Source of the DNA: Sphingomonas sp. Leaf357
GTDB taxonomy: Bacteria > Pseudomonadota > Alphaproteobacteria > Sphingomonadales > Sphingomonadaceae
Reading direction: 5' to 3'
NCBI RefSeq assembly: GCF_001423845.1
Contig: NZ_LMPM01000002.1
Coordinates: 434,001-498,000, forward strand
DNA length: 64,000 nucleotides
How positions within the stretch are numbered: position 1 is the first letter of the stretch; each line of letters opens with the position of its first letter. The position numbers were made by a program, and so were the translations under genes. Shown here piece by piece: positions 28,771 through 37,967 of this stretch. The notes below the pieces were generated by a model that was not told the origin of the DNA, searched no databases, and saw nothing but the letters and a program-made list of their open reading frames with translations.

Positions 28771-30170
28771 TTGGCCGTCATGCGCGCCACGTCGGACAGG
28801 AAGGCGGGCAGCACCTCGGTGCGGATCGGATAGGTGTCGCCGGGGAAGTAGTTGACCATCACGTTGCCGCGCGCGTGCCGCGCGGGATCGACGAACGCCA
28901 CCGTGCCGGCCGCACCGCCCCAGCCATAGGTGCCCTTGCCCGCGCCGCCGGGAAAGTCCTCGAGATAGACCGAACCGCCCGCACCGAAGCCCATCTTCGG
29001 CCCGCCGGTATTGCCGCCGGTCGCCGCGACGGTGCCCGAAAAGACCACGCCCATCGGCAGCAGATTGGACATCGCGAGCTTCGCCGTTTCCGTCTTCATG
29101 ATGCGCACGCCGTCCAGCGTGCCATAATTCTGCAGCATGTGCAGGAACCGGTCGTAATCGCGCGCCGACATCACCAGCCCAGCGCCGCCGTACGGGAAGC
29201 TGGGGGCCTTGAGCCAGACCGAGGTGGCCGCGGCATCGAGCGGGATGCGCGCCTTGGCATCGATCTTCGACGTATCGAGGCTCGGGTTGAACTGCGCCAT
29301 CGCTGCGCGCGTAAAGATGTAATTGGTCGACAGACGCGAGACCTCGCTCTGCGGCACGGTCCAGAAGCTGGAAGACATCTTCAACGGATCGAAGATGCGT
29401 TTCTGCACGAAGCCGTCGAACGACATGCCGCTGGCGACCTCGATCACGCGGCCCATCACGTCCAGGCCGATCGAGTAGCTCCATTTGGTGCCGGGTTCGT
29501 AGACCAGAGGCAGGCTGGCGACGCGGTTAGCGAATTCCTCCAGTGTGGCCGGACGCACCTTGCGCGACTGCGCCTCCAAGTCGTTGTTGACCTGCGCCGG
29601 ATCGATGCCGAGCTTCTTGTATTCGGCCAGCAGTGGCCCCTTGGTGATGATCGAATAGCCCAGCCCCGCGCTGTGCGTCAGCAGCATGCGGATCGTGACC
29701 GGGCGAACGGCAGGGTGGCTGGCCAGGCTGTCCGGACCGTCCAGCACCTTCATGTCCTTGAACGCCGGGATATATTTGCTCACCGGGTCGTCGAGCTTCA
29801 GCTTGCCTTCCTCGACCAGGATCATCGCCGCCATGCCGGTGATCGGCTTGGTCATCGAATAGACCCGCCAGAGCGAATCCGGCCCGGCCTTCGCGGCGCT
29901 CGGGCCGTCGGCGATCGTGCCGGCGGATAGGAACATGGTCGGGCCGTCGCCGATGCCAAACGCGGCGACGATGCCGGGCATCTTGTTGTCGCGCACATAG
30001 CCATCGAGCACCGCCTGGGTCGCCGGCAGCGCCGAGGGCACGGCGCTGAGCGTCGGGGCGGGCGCGGCGGTGACGGGGGCGCTGGGTGCCGGGGCGGTTT
30101 GGGCGAAACCGGCGCCGGTCAGCAGGACCGCGCCCAACCCTGCGGACGCCAAAAGCTTGAACGATTTCAT
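28767..30170 (-). CDS. Beta-lactamase/esterase-family serine hydrolase, secreted
   Basis: A 467-residue protein with a signal peptide (LLASAGLGAVLLTGAGFAQ) and a class C beta-lactamase-like fold. The SxxK nucleophile motif is YSMTKPITGMAAM; a Tyr in WSYSIGLDVMGRVIEVASG probably plays the YxN role. Such proteins are often esterases or DD-peptidase-like enzymes, not true resistance enzymes. GGGAGAG precedes the ATG, which overlaps the mutY TGA. No ampR-like regulator is near. Confidence 0.85.
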   Translation of the reverse strand: MKSFKLLASAGLGAVLLTGAGFAQTAPAPSAPVTAAPAPTLSAVPSALPATQAVLDGYVRDNKMPGIVAAFGIGDGPTMFLSAGTIADGPSAAKAGPDSLWRVYSMTKPITGMAAMILVEEGKLKLDDPVSKYIPAFKDMKVLDGPDSLASHPAVRPVTIRMLLTHSAGLGYSIITKGPLLAEYKKLGIDPAQVNNDLEAQSRKVRPATLEEFANRVASLPLVYEPGTKWSYSIGLDVMGRVIEVASGMSFDGFVQKRIFDPLKMSSSFWTVPQSEVSRLSTNYIFTRAAMAQFNPSLDTSKIDAKARIPLDAAATSVWLKAPSFPYGGAGLVMSARDYDRFLHMLQNYGTLDGVRIMKTETAKLAMSNLLPMGVVFSGTVAATGGNTGGPKMGFGAGGSVYLEDFPGGAGKGTYGWGGAAGTVAFVDPARHARGNVMVNYFPGDTYPIRTEVLPAFLSDVARMTAK

Positions 30171-31216
30171 ACCACTCTCCCGATCTCTGCCGCCGCCTTG
30201 GCGAAAACGCTGGGCAACCCCGCCGACTCGATGTCGGCTATCGGCCACCATTCCGAATTCGAATGCTCCGGCGCGCGCGCGACCGCAAGCGCGAGTTCGA
30301 GCCGGAAGTGCGTGAAGACATGGGAAACCGTCACATCCAGCATCCGCCAGTCGCCCGCGAACGGCGCATGGGCAAGACCGGGCGGCGCGTCTGCCCACGG
30401 TCCGGTCGGCAGCGCGCGCATTCCGCCGAGCAGGCCCCTGGGCGGGCGACGGACGAGCAGCACCTTACCGTCGCTTTCCGCCCAGAAGATCGTGCCGTAG
30501 CGTTGCGGGCGGACGGCCTTGGCCGGTTTGACCGGATAAGCCTCCGGCGCGCCCGAGGCGAAGCCGTCGCAGCGTTCGTGCAGCGGACAGACGAGACATT
30601 TCGGCGCGCGGACCGTGCAGATCGACGCGCCGAGATCCATCATCGCCTGTGCGAAATCCCCCGATCGCACGTCCGGCGTGATCGTGTCGGCGGCGGCGCG
30701 GATCGCCGCGCGCGCGCCGGGCAACGGGTCACGGATCGCGAAAAGGCGTGCGACGACGCGCTCGACATTGGCATCCACCACCACCGCGCGTTGCCCGAAG
30801 GCGATGCTGGCGATCGCGGCGGCGGTATAGTCGCCGATGCCGGGCAGCGCGCGCAGTTCGGCCTCGGTGCCGGGGAAGGATCCGTCGTGCTTCGCCACCA
30901 CGACGCGGGCGCAGGCAACGAGGTTGCGGGCGCGGGCATAGTAACCGAGCCCCGCCCAGGCCGACATCAACTCCGCCTCGTCCGCACGCGCCAGCGCCGC
31001 GAAATCGGGCCAGCGGGTGGTGAACAGCGCGAACTTGGGCTTCACGGCCGCGACCGTCGTCTGCTGCAGCATGATCTCCGACAACCACACGCGATACGGA
31101 TCCGGCGACGGCGTGCCGGGCGGCGCGCGCCACGGCAGCGCGCGGGCATGCGCATCGTACCAGGCGAGCAATAGCTCGGAAATGGAACCGTGTCGGGATC
31201 GGGGCTTTGCGGGCAC
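30167..31216 (-). CDS. mutY: A/G-specific adenine DNA glycosylase
   Basis: A 349-residue base-excision enzyme that removes adenine mispaired with 8-oxoguanine. SEIMLQQTTVAAV is the N-terminal signature, LPGIGDYTAAAIASIAFG the helix-hairpin-helix, VVDANVERV the catalytic Asp, and CTVRAPKCLVCPLHERC the 4Fe-4S ligands (C-x6-C-x2-C-x5-C). The C-terminal Nudix-like domain recognises 8-oxoG. The GTG at 31216 is chosen since the next upstream start lies within the divergent DUF721 gene; the exact start is uncertain. Both this gene and nudC in the same run deal with nucleotide damage. Confidence 0.93.
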   Translation of the reverse strand: MPAKPRSRHGSISELLLAWYDAHARALPWRAPPGTPSPDPYRVWLSEIMLQQTTVAAVKPKFALFTTRWPDFAALARADEAELMSAWAGLGYYARARNLVACARVVVAKHDGSFPGTEAELRALPGIGDYTAAAIASIAFGQRAVVVDANVERVVARLFAIRDPLPGARAAIRAAADTITPDVRSGDFAQAMMDLGASICTVRAPKCLVCPLHERCDGFASGAPEAYPVKPAKAVRPQRYGTIFWAESDGKVLLVRRPPRGLLGGMRALPTGPWADAPPGLAHAPFAGDWRMLDVTVSHVFTHFRLELALAVARAPEHSNSEWWPIADIESAGLPSVFAKAAAEIGRVV

Positions 31217-31242
31217 GGCGCCGCTATGGCATGGGGGACGGG

Positions 31243-31770
31243 ATGAGCAAGCGCGTCGTCTCCCCTCCCGAAGCAGAAGCGCCACGCGGCGGTCGCGCGC
31301 GCAGCGTGGCCGAACTGCTGCCCGATGTCGGGCGCGCGGCGTTCCGGCGATTCGGCTTCGTGCAGAGCGCCGTGGTCAGCCGCTGGGCGGAGATCGTCGG
31401 GCCGCGTTACGCCGGGGTGTCGGCCCCCGAATCGATCCGCTTCCCGCCGGGCAAGCGCGCCGGAGGCACGCTGAATCTCGTCGTGCGCGGGGCGCACGGC
31501 ACGATGATGCAGCATATCGCGCCGGAGATCATCGAACGGGTCAACCGCTTCTTCGGCTATGAGGCGATCTGCAAGGTGCAGATGCGTCAGGGCGACGTGC
31601 CAGCCCCGCGCGTCCGCGCCGCGCCGCCGTCGCTGAAACCCGTACCGCTCGACCTAGGCGCAAGTTTGCGCACCATCGCCGATCCCGAACTCAAGGCCGT
31701 GCTTGAAGCGTTGGCCGCCGGTGTCGCCGCCACGCGTGGCGCGCCCGTCATTGGAACCCCCGACGAATGA
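31243..31770 (+). CDS. DUF721 (DciA-like) protein
   Basis: A 175-residue protein of the DUF721 family. The core VQSAVVSRWAEIVGPRYAGV and LNLVVRGAHGTMMQHIAPEI matches DciA, the ancestral loader of the replicative helicase DnaB. A helicase-loading role is known for some members only and is inferred here. The start at 31243 has GGGGA upstream; 31231 is an alternative ATG. It is divergent from mutY and its stop overlaps the start of the DsbA-like gene. Confidence 0.82.
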   Translation: MSKRVVSPPEAEAPRGGRARSVAELLPDVGRAAFRRFGFVQSAVVSRWAEIVGPRYAGVSAPESIRFPPGKRAGGTLNLVVRGAHGTMMQHIAPEIIERVNRFFGYEAICKVQMRQGDVPAPRVRAAPPSLKPVPLDLGASLRTIADPELKAVLEALAAGVAATRGAPVIGTPDE

Positions 31771-32462
31771 TCCGCTCCCTCTTCGCTCTCTTGCTCGCCC
31801 CCCTGCTGATCGGCGCCGCGCCCGCCCCGCGCGACTGGACCAAGACCGTGGCACGCACCGCAGACGGCGCGTTCGTCGTCGGCAATCCCAAAGCGAAGGT
31901 GAAGCTGGTCGAATATCTCAGCTACACCTGCCCGCACTGCGCGCATTATGCGGGCGAATCCGCGCCGACGCTGCGCGACAGGTTCGTCCGCTCGGGGTCG
32001 ACCAGCGTCGAGATGCGGCACGCGACGCGCGACGATCTCGATCTCGCCGCCACGGTGATCGCGCGCTGCACCGGGCCGGCGGGCTTTCCCCGGACGACCG
32101 AGTTGATCTTCGCGCGGCAGGGCGACTGGTTCCCGCGCGGACTGGAATTCCGCCAGGCCAACGGATCGCGCCTCGCGCTCTATCCCACCGCGGGCAAGCT
32201 GCGCGCGCTGGCCGACGGCTCCGGCCTGACCGATATCGGCCGCGCGCAGGGTCTGAAGGACGCCGCGATCGACGCCTGCTTCGCCGACACGAAGGGCATG
32301 CTTCAGATCGCGGTGATGAGCGATCAATCGTGGAAGACGATCGCCGCCGCATCGCCCCCCGGCATGGGCGGCACGCCCACCTTCGTCGTCAACGGCAAGC
32401 CCTATCCGACGCTCGACTGGGCCGGATTGGAAAAGGTTCTGCGCGCCGCCGGCGCGAAATGA
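31767..32462 (+). CDS. DsbA-like thioredoxin-fold protein 1 (CPHC)
   Basis: A 231-residue periplasmic protein with a short signal peptide (MIRSLFALLLAPLLIGAAPA). The active site CPHC (YLSYTCPHCAHYA, about residue 54) is the DsbA dipeptide, and GGTPTFVVNGK contains the cis-Pro loop. It likely oxidises or isomerises thiols in the envelope. Its ATG overlaps the TGA of the DUF721 gene (ATGA) and it is followed by a paralogue with a different active site. Confidence 0.88.
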   Translation: MIRSLFALLLAPLLIGAAPAPRDWTKTVARTADGAFVVGNPKAKVKLVEYLSYTCPHCAHYAGESAPTLRDRFVRSGSTSVEMRHATRDDLDLAATVIARCTGPAGFPRTTELIFARQGDWFPRGLEFRQANGSRLALYPTAGKLRALADGSGLTDIGRAQGLKDAAIDACFADTKGMLQIAVMSDQSWKTIAAASPPGMGGTPTFVVNGKPYPTLDWAGLEKVLRAAGAK

Positions 32463-32485
32463 TGTCCCCTAGGAGTGTACCTCGC

Positions 32486-33223
32486 ATGAAGTTCCGTCTC
32501 GTCTCCGCCATCCTGCCGCTGATCGCGCTCGCCGCCTGCGGCGACAATGCCGGCACCGCCAATTCCGCCACGCCCGCCGCGCCGGTCGCCGCGGCCCCGG
32601 CTCCCGCGGGCCAGGATTGGACGCAGACCGTGGCGCAGACCAAGGAAGGCGGGTTCGTGATGGGCAACCCCGCCGCGCCGCTCAAGCTGGTCGAATACGG
32701 ATCGCGCCTGTGCCCGACCTGCGGCGCGTTCGCCAATACCGGCATGAAGCCGTTGATCGACACCTATGTGAAGAGCGGCAAGGTATCATACGAGTTCCGC
32801 GAATATCTCGTCCACGGCGCGCCAGATTTCGCGCCGGCCCTGCTCGGCCGCTGCGTCGGCACGACGGCGTTCTTCCCGGTGCTGGAACAGATGTTCGCCG
32901 CGCAATCGACGATCCTGCCCAAGATGGAGGACGCTCAGGCGTTCCAGGCCACCTTGCAGGGCAAGCCGCCCGAGGTGTTCGCCACCGCCTGGGCCGAGAA
33001 ACTGGGCTATATCGATTTCGTCAAGCAGCGCGGCCTGCCCGAGGCGAAGGCGCGCGCCTGCCTGACCGACAAGGCCGAGATCGACAAGATGGTGAAGAAC
33101 ATGGACCTCGGCACCCAGATGGGCGTCAGCGGCACGCCGAGCTTCTTCCTGAACGGCAACCCGCTGCAGGGCGCGATCAGCTGGGAGCAGGTCGAACAGC
33201 AGTTGAAAGGTGCCGGGGCCTGA
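32486..33223 (+). CDS. DsbA-like thioredoxin-fold lipoprotein 2 (CPTC)
   Basis: A 245-residue protein with a lipobox (LPLIALAACGDNAG) and an Ala/Pro linker. The active site is CPTC (GSRLCPTCGAFA), and GVSGTPSFFLNGNP has the cis-Pro. The first 35 residues of the mature fold closely follow the upstream paralogue (DWTQTVAQTKEGGFVMGNP), so a tandem duplication is likely. The different XX dipeptide suggests a different redox potential. An AGGAG site supports ATG 32486 over the ATG at 32462. Confidence 0.88.
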   Translation: MKFRLVSAILPLIALAACGDNAGTANSATPAAPVAAAPAPAGQDWTQTVAQTKEGGFVMGNPAAPLKLVEYGSRLCPTCGAFANTGMKPLIDTYVKSGKVSYEFREYLVHGAPDFAPALLGRCVGTTAFFPVLEQMFAAQSTILPKMEDAQAFQATLQGKPPEVFATAWAEKLGYIDFVKQRGLPEAKARACLTDKAEIDKMVKNMDLGTQMGVSGTPSFFLNGNPLQGAISWEQVEQQLKGAGA

Positions 33224-33252
33224 TCCCGGTCTAGGGGTCCGGGGGGAACCGT

Positions 33253-36200
33253 TTGCCAGTGCAGATCAAGCGGCTTCGCCTGTCGGGCTTCAAGAGCTTC
33301 GTCGACGCCGCCGATCTGCGCATCGAACCTGGCCTGACGGGGATCGTCGGGCCGAACGGGTGCGGTAAGTCCAACCTGCTCGAGGCGCTGCGTTGGACGA
33401 TGGGCGAAACCTCCGCCCGCTCCCTGCGGGGGGCGGGGATGGAGGACGTGATCTTCGCCGGCACCGCGACGCGGCCGGCGCGCGAATTCGCCGAAGTTTC
33501 GATGCTCATTGAAGGCGACGATTCGGAGGAGACGGAGATCGTCCGCCGGATCGAGCGGGGCGCGGGCTCCGCCTACCGCATCGACGGCCGCGACGTGCGC
33601 GCAAAGGATGTGGCGCTGCTGTTCGCCGATGCCGCGACCGGCGCGCATTCCCCGGCACTCGTCAGCCAGGGGCGGATCAGCGCGGTGATCGCCGCCAAGC
33701 CGGCCGAACGCCGCGCGATGCTGGAGGAAGCGGCGGGAATCGCCGGGCTGCACGTCCGGCGCAAGGATGCCGAGCAGAAACTGCGCGCGACCGAGGCCAA
33801 TCTGGCGCGGCTCGACGAGGTGATCGCCGATCAGGATGCGCGCGCCGCGGCGCTCAAGCGGCAGGCGCGGCAGGCGGAGCGCTATCGCATGCTGTCCGAT
33901 CAGATCCGCACGGCGGAGGCGCGGATGATCTTCGCGCGCTGGCGCGATGCGGCGGCGGCGTCCGACCTCGCCAAGGCCGAGGCGGCGGCGGCGGAAACGA
34001 AGGTCGCCGAAACGGCCGAGCAGCAGCGCGCGGCGGCGGCGTATCAGCAACAAGCGACGGAACGGCTTGGCGAGGCGCGCGCCGCCGCCTTGGCCGCACG
34101 CGACGCGGCGAGCGAAGCGGGACACATGCTGGCGGCGCTGCGCACCGAGCAAGCGGGCGTCGAACGCCGGCTGCGCGATCTGGCCGACGCCGCGACCCGG
34201 CTGGCCGACGATCGCCAGCGCGAGGGCGCGCTGGCACATGACGCCGCCGAAGCGCTGTCGCGGCTGGCGGAAGAGGCGAAAGCGCTGGAGCGGCGCATTG
34301 CCGAGGCGAGCGGACGGATGCCGGGCATGGAGGCTGCTCTGGCCGAGGCGGAACGCGCCGGGCGCGATGCCGAGGTCGCGCTGGCCCAGGCCCTCGCCGC
34401 GCAGGCGAGCGAAGCGGCGGAAGCTCGCGTGGCCGAGGCTGCGCTGGCAGCGGCGCGCATGCGCGTCGAACGGAGCGAGCGCGATCTGGCACGGGTAACG
34501 GCGGAAGGCCGGGCGATCGGCGACGCCGCGCCGCTCGAGGCCGAACGCGCGGCGGCGGTCGCGGCCCGAGCCCAAGCGCTGGCCGATGGCGAGAAAGCCC
34601 GCGCCGATCTGACCAAGGCGGATACCGAAGAGCGCACCGCGATCGACCGTCGCGACGCCGCGCAATCGGCGCGCTCGGCCGCGCATGCCGAACTGGCGGC
34701 GCTCAACAGCGAGGCGGCGGCGCTGGCCAAGGCGACGCAGCCGTCGGGCCGCGACCGGGTGCTCGATACCTTGCAGCCCGATCCCGGTTACGAACATGCG
34801 CTGGCGGCGGCCTTGGGCGACGATCTGGAAGCGGGGCTCGATCCCGCGGCCGAGCGCTTCTGGGCCGGTGCCGACCCACAGCCCGGCGACCCCGCCCCGC
34901 CCCCCGGTACTGAACGGCTGGCCGATCACGTCGCCGCGCCTGCCGCGCTGGCCCGGCGACTCGCCCAGGTGCTGGTGACGGACAGCGACGATGGCCTGCC
35001 GCTCGCCGTCGGGCAGCGGCTTGTTACGCGCGCGGGCGTGCTGCGGCGCTGGGACGGTTATGTGGCCAGATCGGGTGGCGCGGCCGCGGCGGAACGGCTC
35101 GTGCGCCTGAACCGCCTGCGCTCGCTGGAGGCCGCGAAGCCGGATGCCGTGGCGGCGGTCGATGCGGCGGATACAGCGCTCGCACAGATCGACCGGACGA
35201 TCGCCGAGGCGCGTGGCGCGGCGCACGCTGCCCGCTCCGCGTTGCAACAGGCCGAGAATCGCGCGCGCGACGCCGCCCGCAACGAGGACCGCGCCGGGGC
35301 CGCGCTGGAACGGATCGATACCCAGTGCGCCGATCTCGATGCTCGGCGCAAGCGCATCGCCGGCGATCTGAGCGAAGCGCAGGGCGAGGTCGAGGCGGCG
35401 GCGGCGATCAAGGCCGCCCTACCCGATGGCAGCGCGACCCGCGAACAGGTGACCGCTCTGTCCGCCCAGGCCGAAACTCGGCGCAACGCGATCGCGACCG
35501 CTCGCGCGGAACGCGCGACTCTGGAGCGCGCGCTGGCGCAGGATCGCGACCGGCTGGCCAGCGGATCAGGCGAGGCCAAGGGCTGGCGCGCGCGCGCCGG
35601 GGAGGCCGCGCGGCGCATCGCCGATATGGACAAGCGCGAGGCCGAACTGACCCGCGAAACGGCGACATTGGCCGGCAAGCCCACCGAGATCGCCACCGCG
35701 ATCGCCACGCTGGAGGCGACCCACCAGACCGCTCGCGCCGAAGCGGACATCGCACAGAGTGCCGAACGTCACGCCGAAAGCGTACTTCGCGAAACCGAAG
35801 CGGTGGCGCGCATGGCGGGGGAGGCCCTGTCGGAAGCCCGCGAAGCTCGCGCCGGCGCGCTCGCCCGCGCGGAAAACCAGGAACTCCGCCGGGTCGAGAT
35901 GGGTCGACTGTCGGGCGAACGCTTCGAATGCCCTGCCCCGGTGCTGCCCGAAAAGGTCGGCTTCGCGGCCGATAGCGTCGGCAATCCGCAGGAAGAGAGC
36001 AAGACGCACGAACGCCTGTCGGTCGATCGCGAGCGGATCGGCCCGGTCAATCTCGTTGCCGAAAGCGAACTCGCCGAACTCGAAGCGGCCAGCAGCGGCA
36101 ATGCCGGCGAGCGCGAGGAACTGGGCCTCGCCGTCAACCGGCTGCGCGGCTCGATCGGCACGCTCAACCGCGAAGGCCGCCAGCGGCTGCTCGCGGCGTT

Positions 36201-36663
36201 CGAGGCGGTCAACGGCCATTTCCGTCGCCTGTTCACCACGCTGTTTAACGGCGGCAGCGCACATCTCGAACTGATCGATTCGGACGATCCGCTGGAAGCA
36301 GGCCTCGAGATCATGGCCCAGCCGCCGGGCAAGAAGCTGCAATCGCTCACCTTGCTATCGGGCGGCGAACAGGCGCTGACCGCCGTTGCCCTGATCTTCG
36401 GCCTGTTCCTGACCAACCCGGCCCCGATCTGCGTGTTGGACGAGGTCGATGCGCCGCTGGACGACGCCAACATCGAACGTTTCTGCGGCCTGCTGGACGC
36501 AATGACGCGCGAGACGAGGACGCGCTACCTGATCGTCACGCACAATGCGGTGACGATGAGCCGCATGCACCGCCTGTTCGGCGTGACGATGATCGAACAG
36601 GGCGTCAGCCGGCTGGTGTCGGTCGATCTCGGCGGCGCGGAAACCCTGCTGGCGGCGGAATAA
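33253..36663 (+). CDS. smc: Chromosome segregation ATPase SMC
   Basis: A 1136-residue condensin subunit. The N-terminal half-ATPase has Walker A (GPNGCGKSNLLEALRW), the Q-loop region MEDVIFAGT and R-loop; then two long Ala/Arg/Glu-rich coiled coils separated by a hinge (near DTLQPDPGYEHALAAALGDD). The C-terminal half has LTLLSGGEQALTAVALIF (signature) and PICVLDEVDAPLDDANIERF (Walker B). TTG at 33253 is chosen because GGGGGAA lies just upstream; GTG at 33259 is possible. It is the last gene of the DUF721-dsb-dsb-smc run, an order seen in other alphaproteobacteria. Confidence 0.95.
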   Translation: MPVQIKRLRLSGFKSFVDAADLRIEPGLTGIVGPNGCGKSNLLEALRWTMGETSARSLRGAGMEDVIFAGTATRPAREFAEVSMLIEGDDSEETEIVRRIERGAGSAYRIDGRDVRAKDVALLFADAATGAHSPALVSQGRISAVIAAKPAERRAMLEEAAGIAGLHVRRKDAEQKLRATEANLARLDEVIADQDARAAALKRQARQAERYRMLSDQIRTAEARMIFARWRDAAAASDLAKAEAAAAETKVAETAEQQRAAAAYQQQATERLGEARAAALAARDAASEAGHMLAALRTEQAGVERRLRDLADAATRLADDRQREGALAHDAAEALSRLAEEAKALERRIAEASGRMPGMEAALAEAERAGRDAEVALAQALAAQASEAAEARVAEAALAAARMRVERSERDLARVTAEGRAIGDAAPLEAERAAAVAARAQALADGEKARADLTKADTEERTAIDRRDAAQSARSAAHAELAALNSEAAALAKATQPSGRDRVLDTLQPDPGYEHALAAALGDDLEAGLDPAAERFWAGADPQPGDPAPPPGTERLADHVAAPAALARRLAQVLVTDSDDGLPLAVGQRLVTRAGVLRRWDGYVARSGGAAAAERLVRLNRLRSLEAAKPDAVAAVDAADTALAQIDRTIAEARGAAHAARSALQQAENRARDAARNEDRAGAALERIDTQCADLDARRKRIAGDLSEAQGEVEAAAAIKAALPDGSATREQVTALSAQAETRRNAIATARAERATLERALAQDRDRLASGSGEAKGWRARAGEAARRIADMDKREAELTRETATLAGKPTEIATAIATLEATHQTARAEADIAQSAERHAESVLRETEAVARMAGEALSEAREARAGALARAENQELRRVEMGRLSGERFECPAPVLPEKVGFAADSVGNPQEESKTHERLSVDRERIGPVNLVAESELAELEAASSGNAGEREELGLAVNRLRGSIGTLNREGRQRLLAAFEAVNGHFRRLFTTLFNGGSAHLELIDSDDPLEAGLEIMAQPPGKKLQSLTLLSGGEQALTAVALIFGLFLTNPAPICVLDEVDAPLDDANIERFCGLLDAMTRETRTRYLIVTHNAVTMSRMHRLFGVTMIEQGVSRLVSVDLGGAETLLAAE

Positions 36664-36672
36664 CGTCCGTCA

Positions 36673-37686
36673 TCAATTGCTTTGGGTGATCGCGACGCTG
36701 TGCGCACCGAGGCTGTGGGCCCTCAGGCGGCTGCGGGCGTAGACGATGTACGCGTTCAAACTAAGCAACAGCGCGCGCCCCTCTTCCAGCTTGGCTCCCG
36801 GGCCCGGCCGCGTGGCGAGAGCGGCGAATTTCCTTGCTTCCGTACTGGTGATGAACCCGAAATTGTCCAACGCGGCGATGGACAGGAGCAAGGGGGAGGT
36901 GTGTGGGTGACGCCGGCTCTGCTCATCGTCCCGATCCCGCCCTTCGAGTGTGTGATCGACTATCCAGAGTGCCTGGGAGAATGTTCGGTCCAGCGGTGCC
37001 AGTGCAGGATCGAGCGCCGTACCGCCATCGACGGGAAAGCCACGGCCACGACGATCAAACGCGTCGTCCGTCTCTTGCGCGCGATAGAAAGCGTGGTCTT
37101 CGCGATCACGATAAAAGGCCTCGATGTCGCGGGGCCAACGATTTGGCATCACATCCCGCAATGTCGGAAACAATGTCGTGAGAAAGGCCGCTGCTATGCC
37201 CATGGCGATTGACCGGACCAGATCGGGACCGATGATGATGCCTGCGGCCAAGCCGGCGCAGGCGAGGATCAGCCCGATGATCGTCAGTTTGCGCACAGCT
37301 AGGTGCGGTACGCTGAACACCCAATGCTGGATAAGATAGCACGACGTCATGATCGCCATGCCCGCCACGACCGCCGCGACGCCCCTTTTCAACCATTCCG
37401 GCCCGATCGCGGCGGTCGACGCCAGGAATATCACGAGTCCGATGCCGACGAGATATGGCAACCACGGGGCCGATCTGGCCCGCCCGTATTCGTCATAGGT
37501 CGCAGGCAACAGGATCTCGATGATCGGTGGCGCCAGGATGGCCACCGCGATCGCCGGCCATCGCGCCACCTCCGGCAACAGAAACACGCCCACCAGCGCC
37601 GACAGGTAGATCGCGCAGATCGCGGCGGAGCCGATCGTCCGGTACAGCCGGCGCGCCTTTTGGATTTCGAGCGGGATGTAGCTCAT
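36673..37686 (-). CDS. Membrane protein of unknown function
   Basis: A 337-residue protein I do not recognise. The first 165 residues hold about five hydrophobic segments (such as AICAIYLSALVGVFLLP and LTIIGLILACAGLAAGIII). The remaining part is hydrophilic and charged, with EAFYRDREDHAFYRAQETDD, and likely cytoplasmic. Its ATG overlaps the TGA of the 66-codon gene upstream (ATGA), so the two are translationally coupled. Codon use is less GC-biased than in smc next door, which hints at later acquisition. The gene ends nine bases from the smc stop, tail to tail. Confidence 0.7.
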   Translation of the reverse strand: MSYIPLEIQKARRLYRTIGSAAICAIYLSALVGVFLLPEVARWPAIAVAILAPPIIEILLPATYDEYGRARSAPWLPYLVGIGLVIFLASTAAIGPEWLKRGVAAVVAGMAIMTSCYLIQHWVFSVPHLAVRKLTIIGLILACAGLAAGIIIGPDLVRSIAMGIAAAFLTTLFPTLRDVMPNRWPRDIEAFYRDREDHAFYRAQETDDAFDRRGRGFPVDGGTALDPALAPLDRTFSQALWIVDHTLEGRDRDDEQSRRHPHTSPLLLSIAALDNFGFITSTEARKFAALATRPGPGAKLEEGRALLLSLNAYIVYARSRLRAHSLGAHSVAITQSN

Positions 37687-37883
37687 GACAGCATCTGTCC
37701 GATCCTCTTCACCACCGCGCTGGCGCGACCGGTGGCTAGCAGAAACCCGAACACACCGACGCCCGCGGCCTGGGAGATGTCGAGCGCCAGCAGTTTCGGA
37801 TCGACATATTCCGTGACGGTGGCGGCCATGCAGACCCAGCCGACCAACCTTTCGGAGATGAGATCAATGTCCGTCAGCTTCAC
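37683..37883 (-). CDS. Small membrane protein of unknown function
   Basis: A 66-residue protein (MKLTDIDLISERLVGWVC...) with one or two weak hydrophobic stretches (WVCMAATVTEYV and AAGVGVFGFLLATG). The start is GTG at 37883, preceded by a GGGGGTGG tract. It is coupled by an ATGA overlap to the 337-residue membrane protein. I see no family match. The joint operon suggests a two-part membrane unit. Confidence 0.55.
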   Translation of the reverse strand: MKLTDIDLISERLVGWVCMAATVTEYVDPKLLALDISQAAGVGVFGFLLATGRASAVVKRIGQMLS

Positions 37884-37967
37884 GCCACCCCCGAGGTCTT
37901 AGCCCGGCATCGGTGACATGGCATTTGATGGCCGGTCCAGAAGTTGTTGGACGAAAATGGAGCTAAA

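Noticed and set aside
28767..30170. Antibiotic-resistance class C beta-lactamase
   Set aside because: The SxxK motif is present but clear YxN and KTG motifs of AmpC are not, and there is no ampR; an esterase-like role is more likely.
33007..35247. A 746-codon open frame antisense to smc
   Set aside because: Composition is Arg/Gly-rich and motif-free, while the opposite strand encodes clear SMC ATPase motifs.
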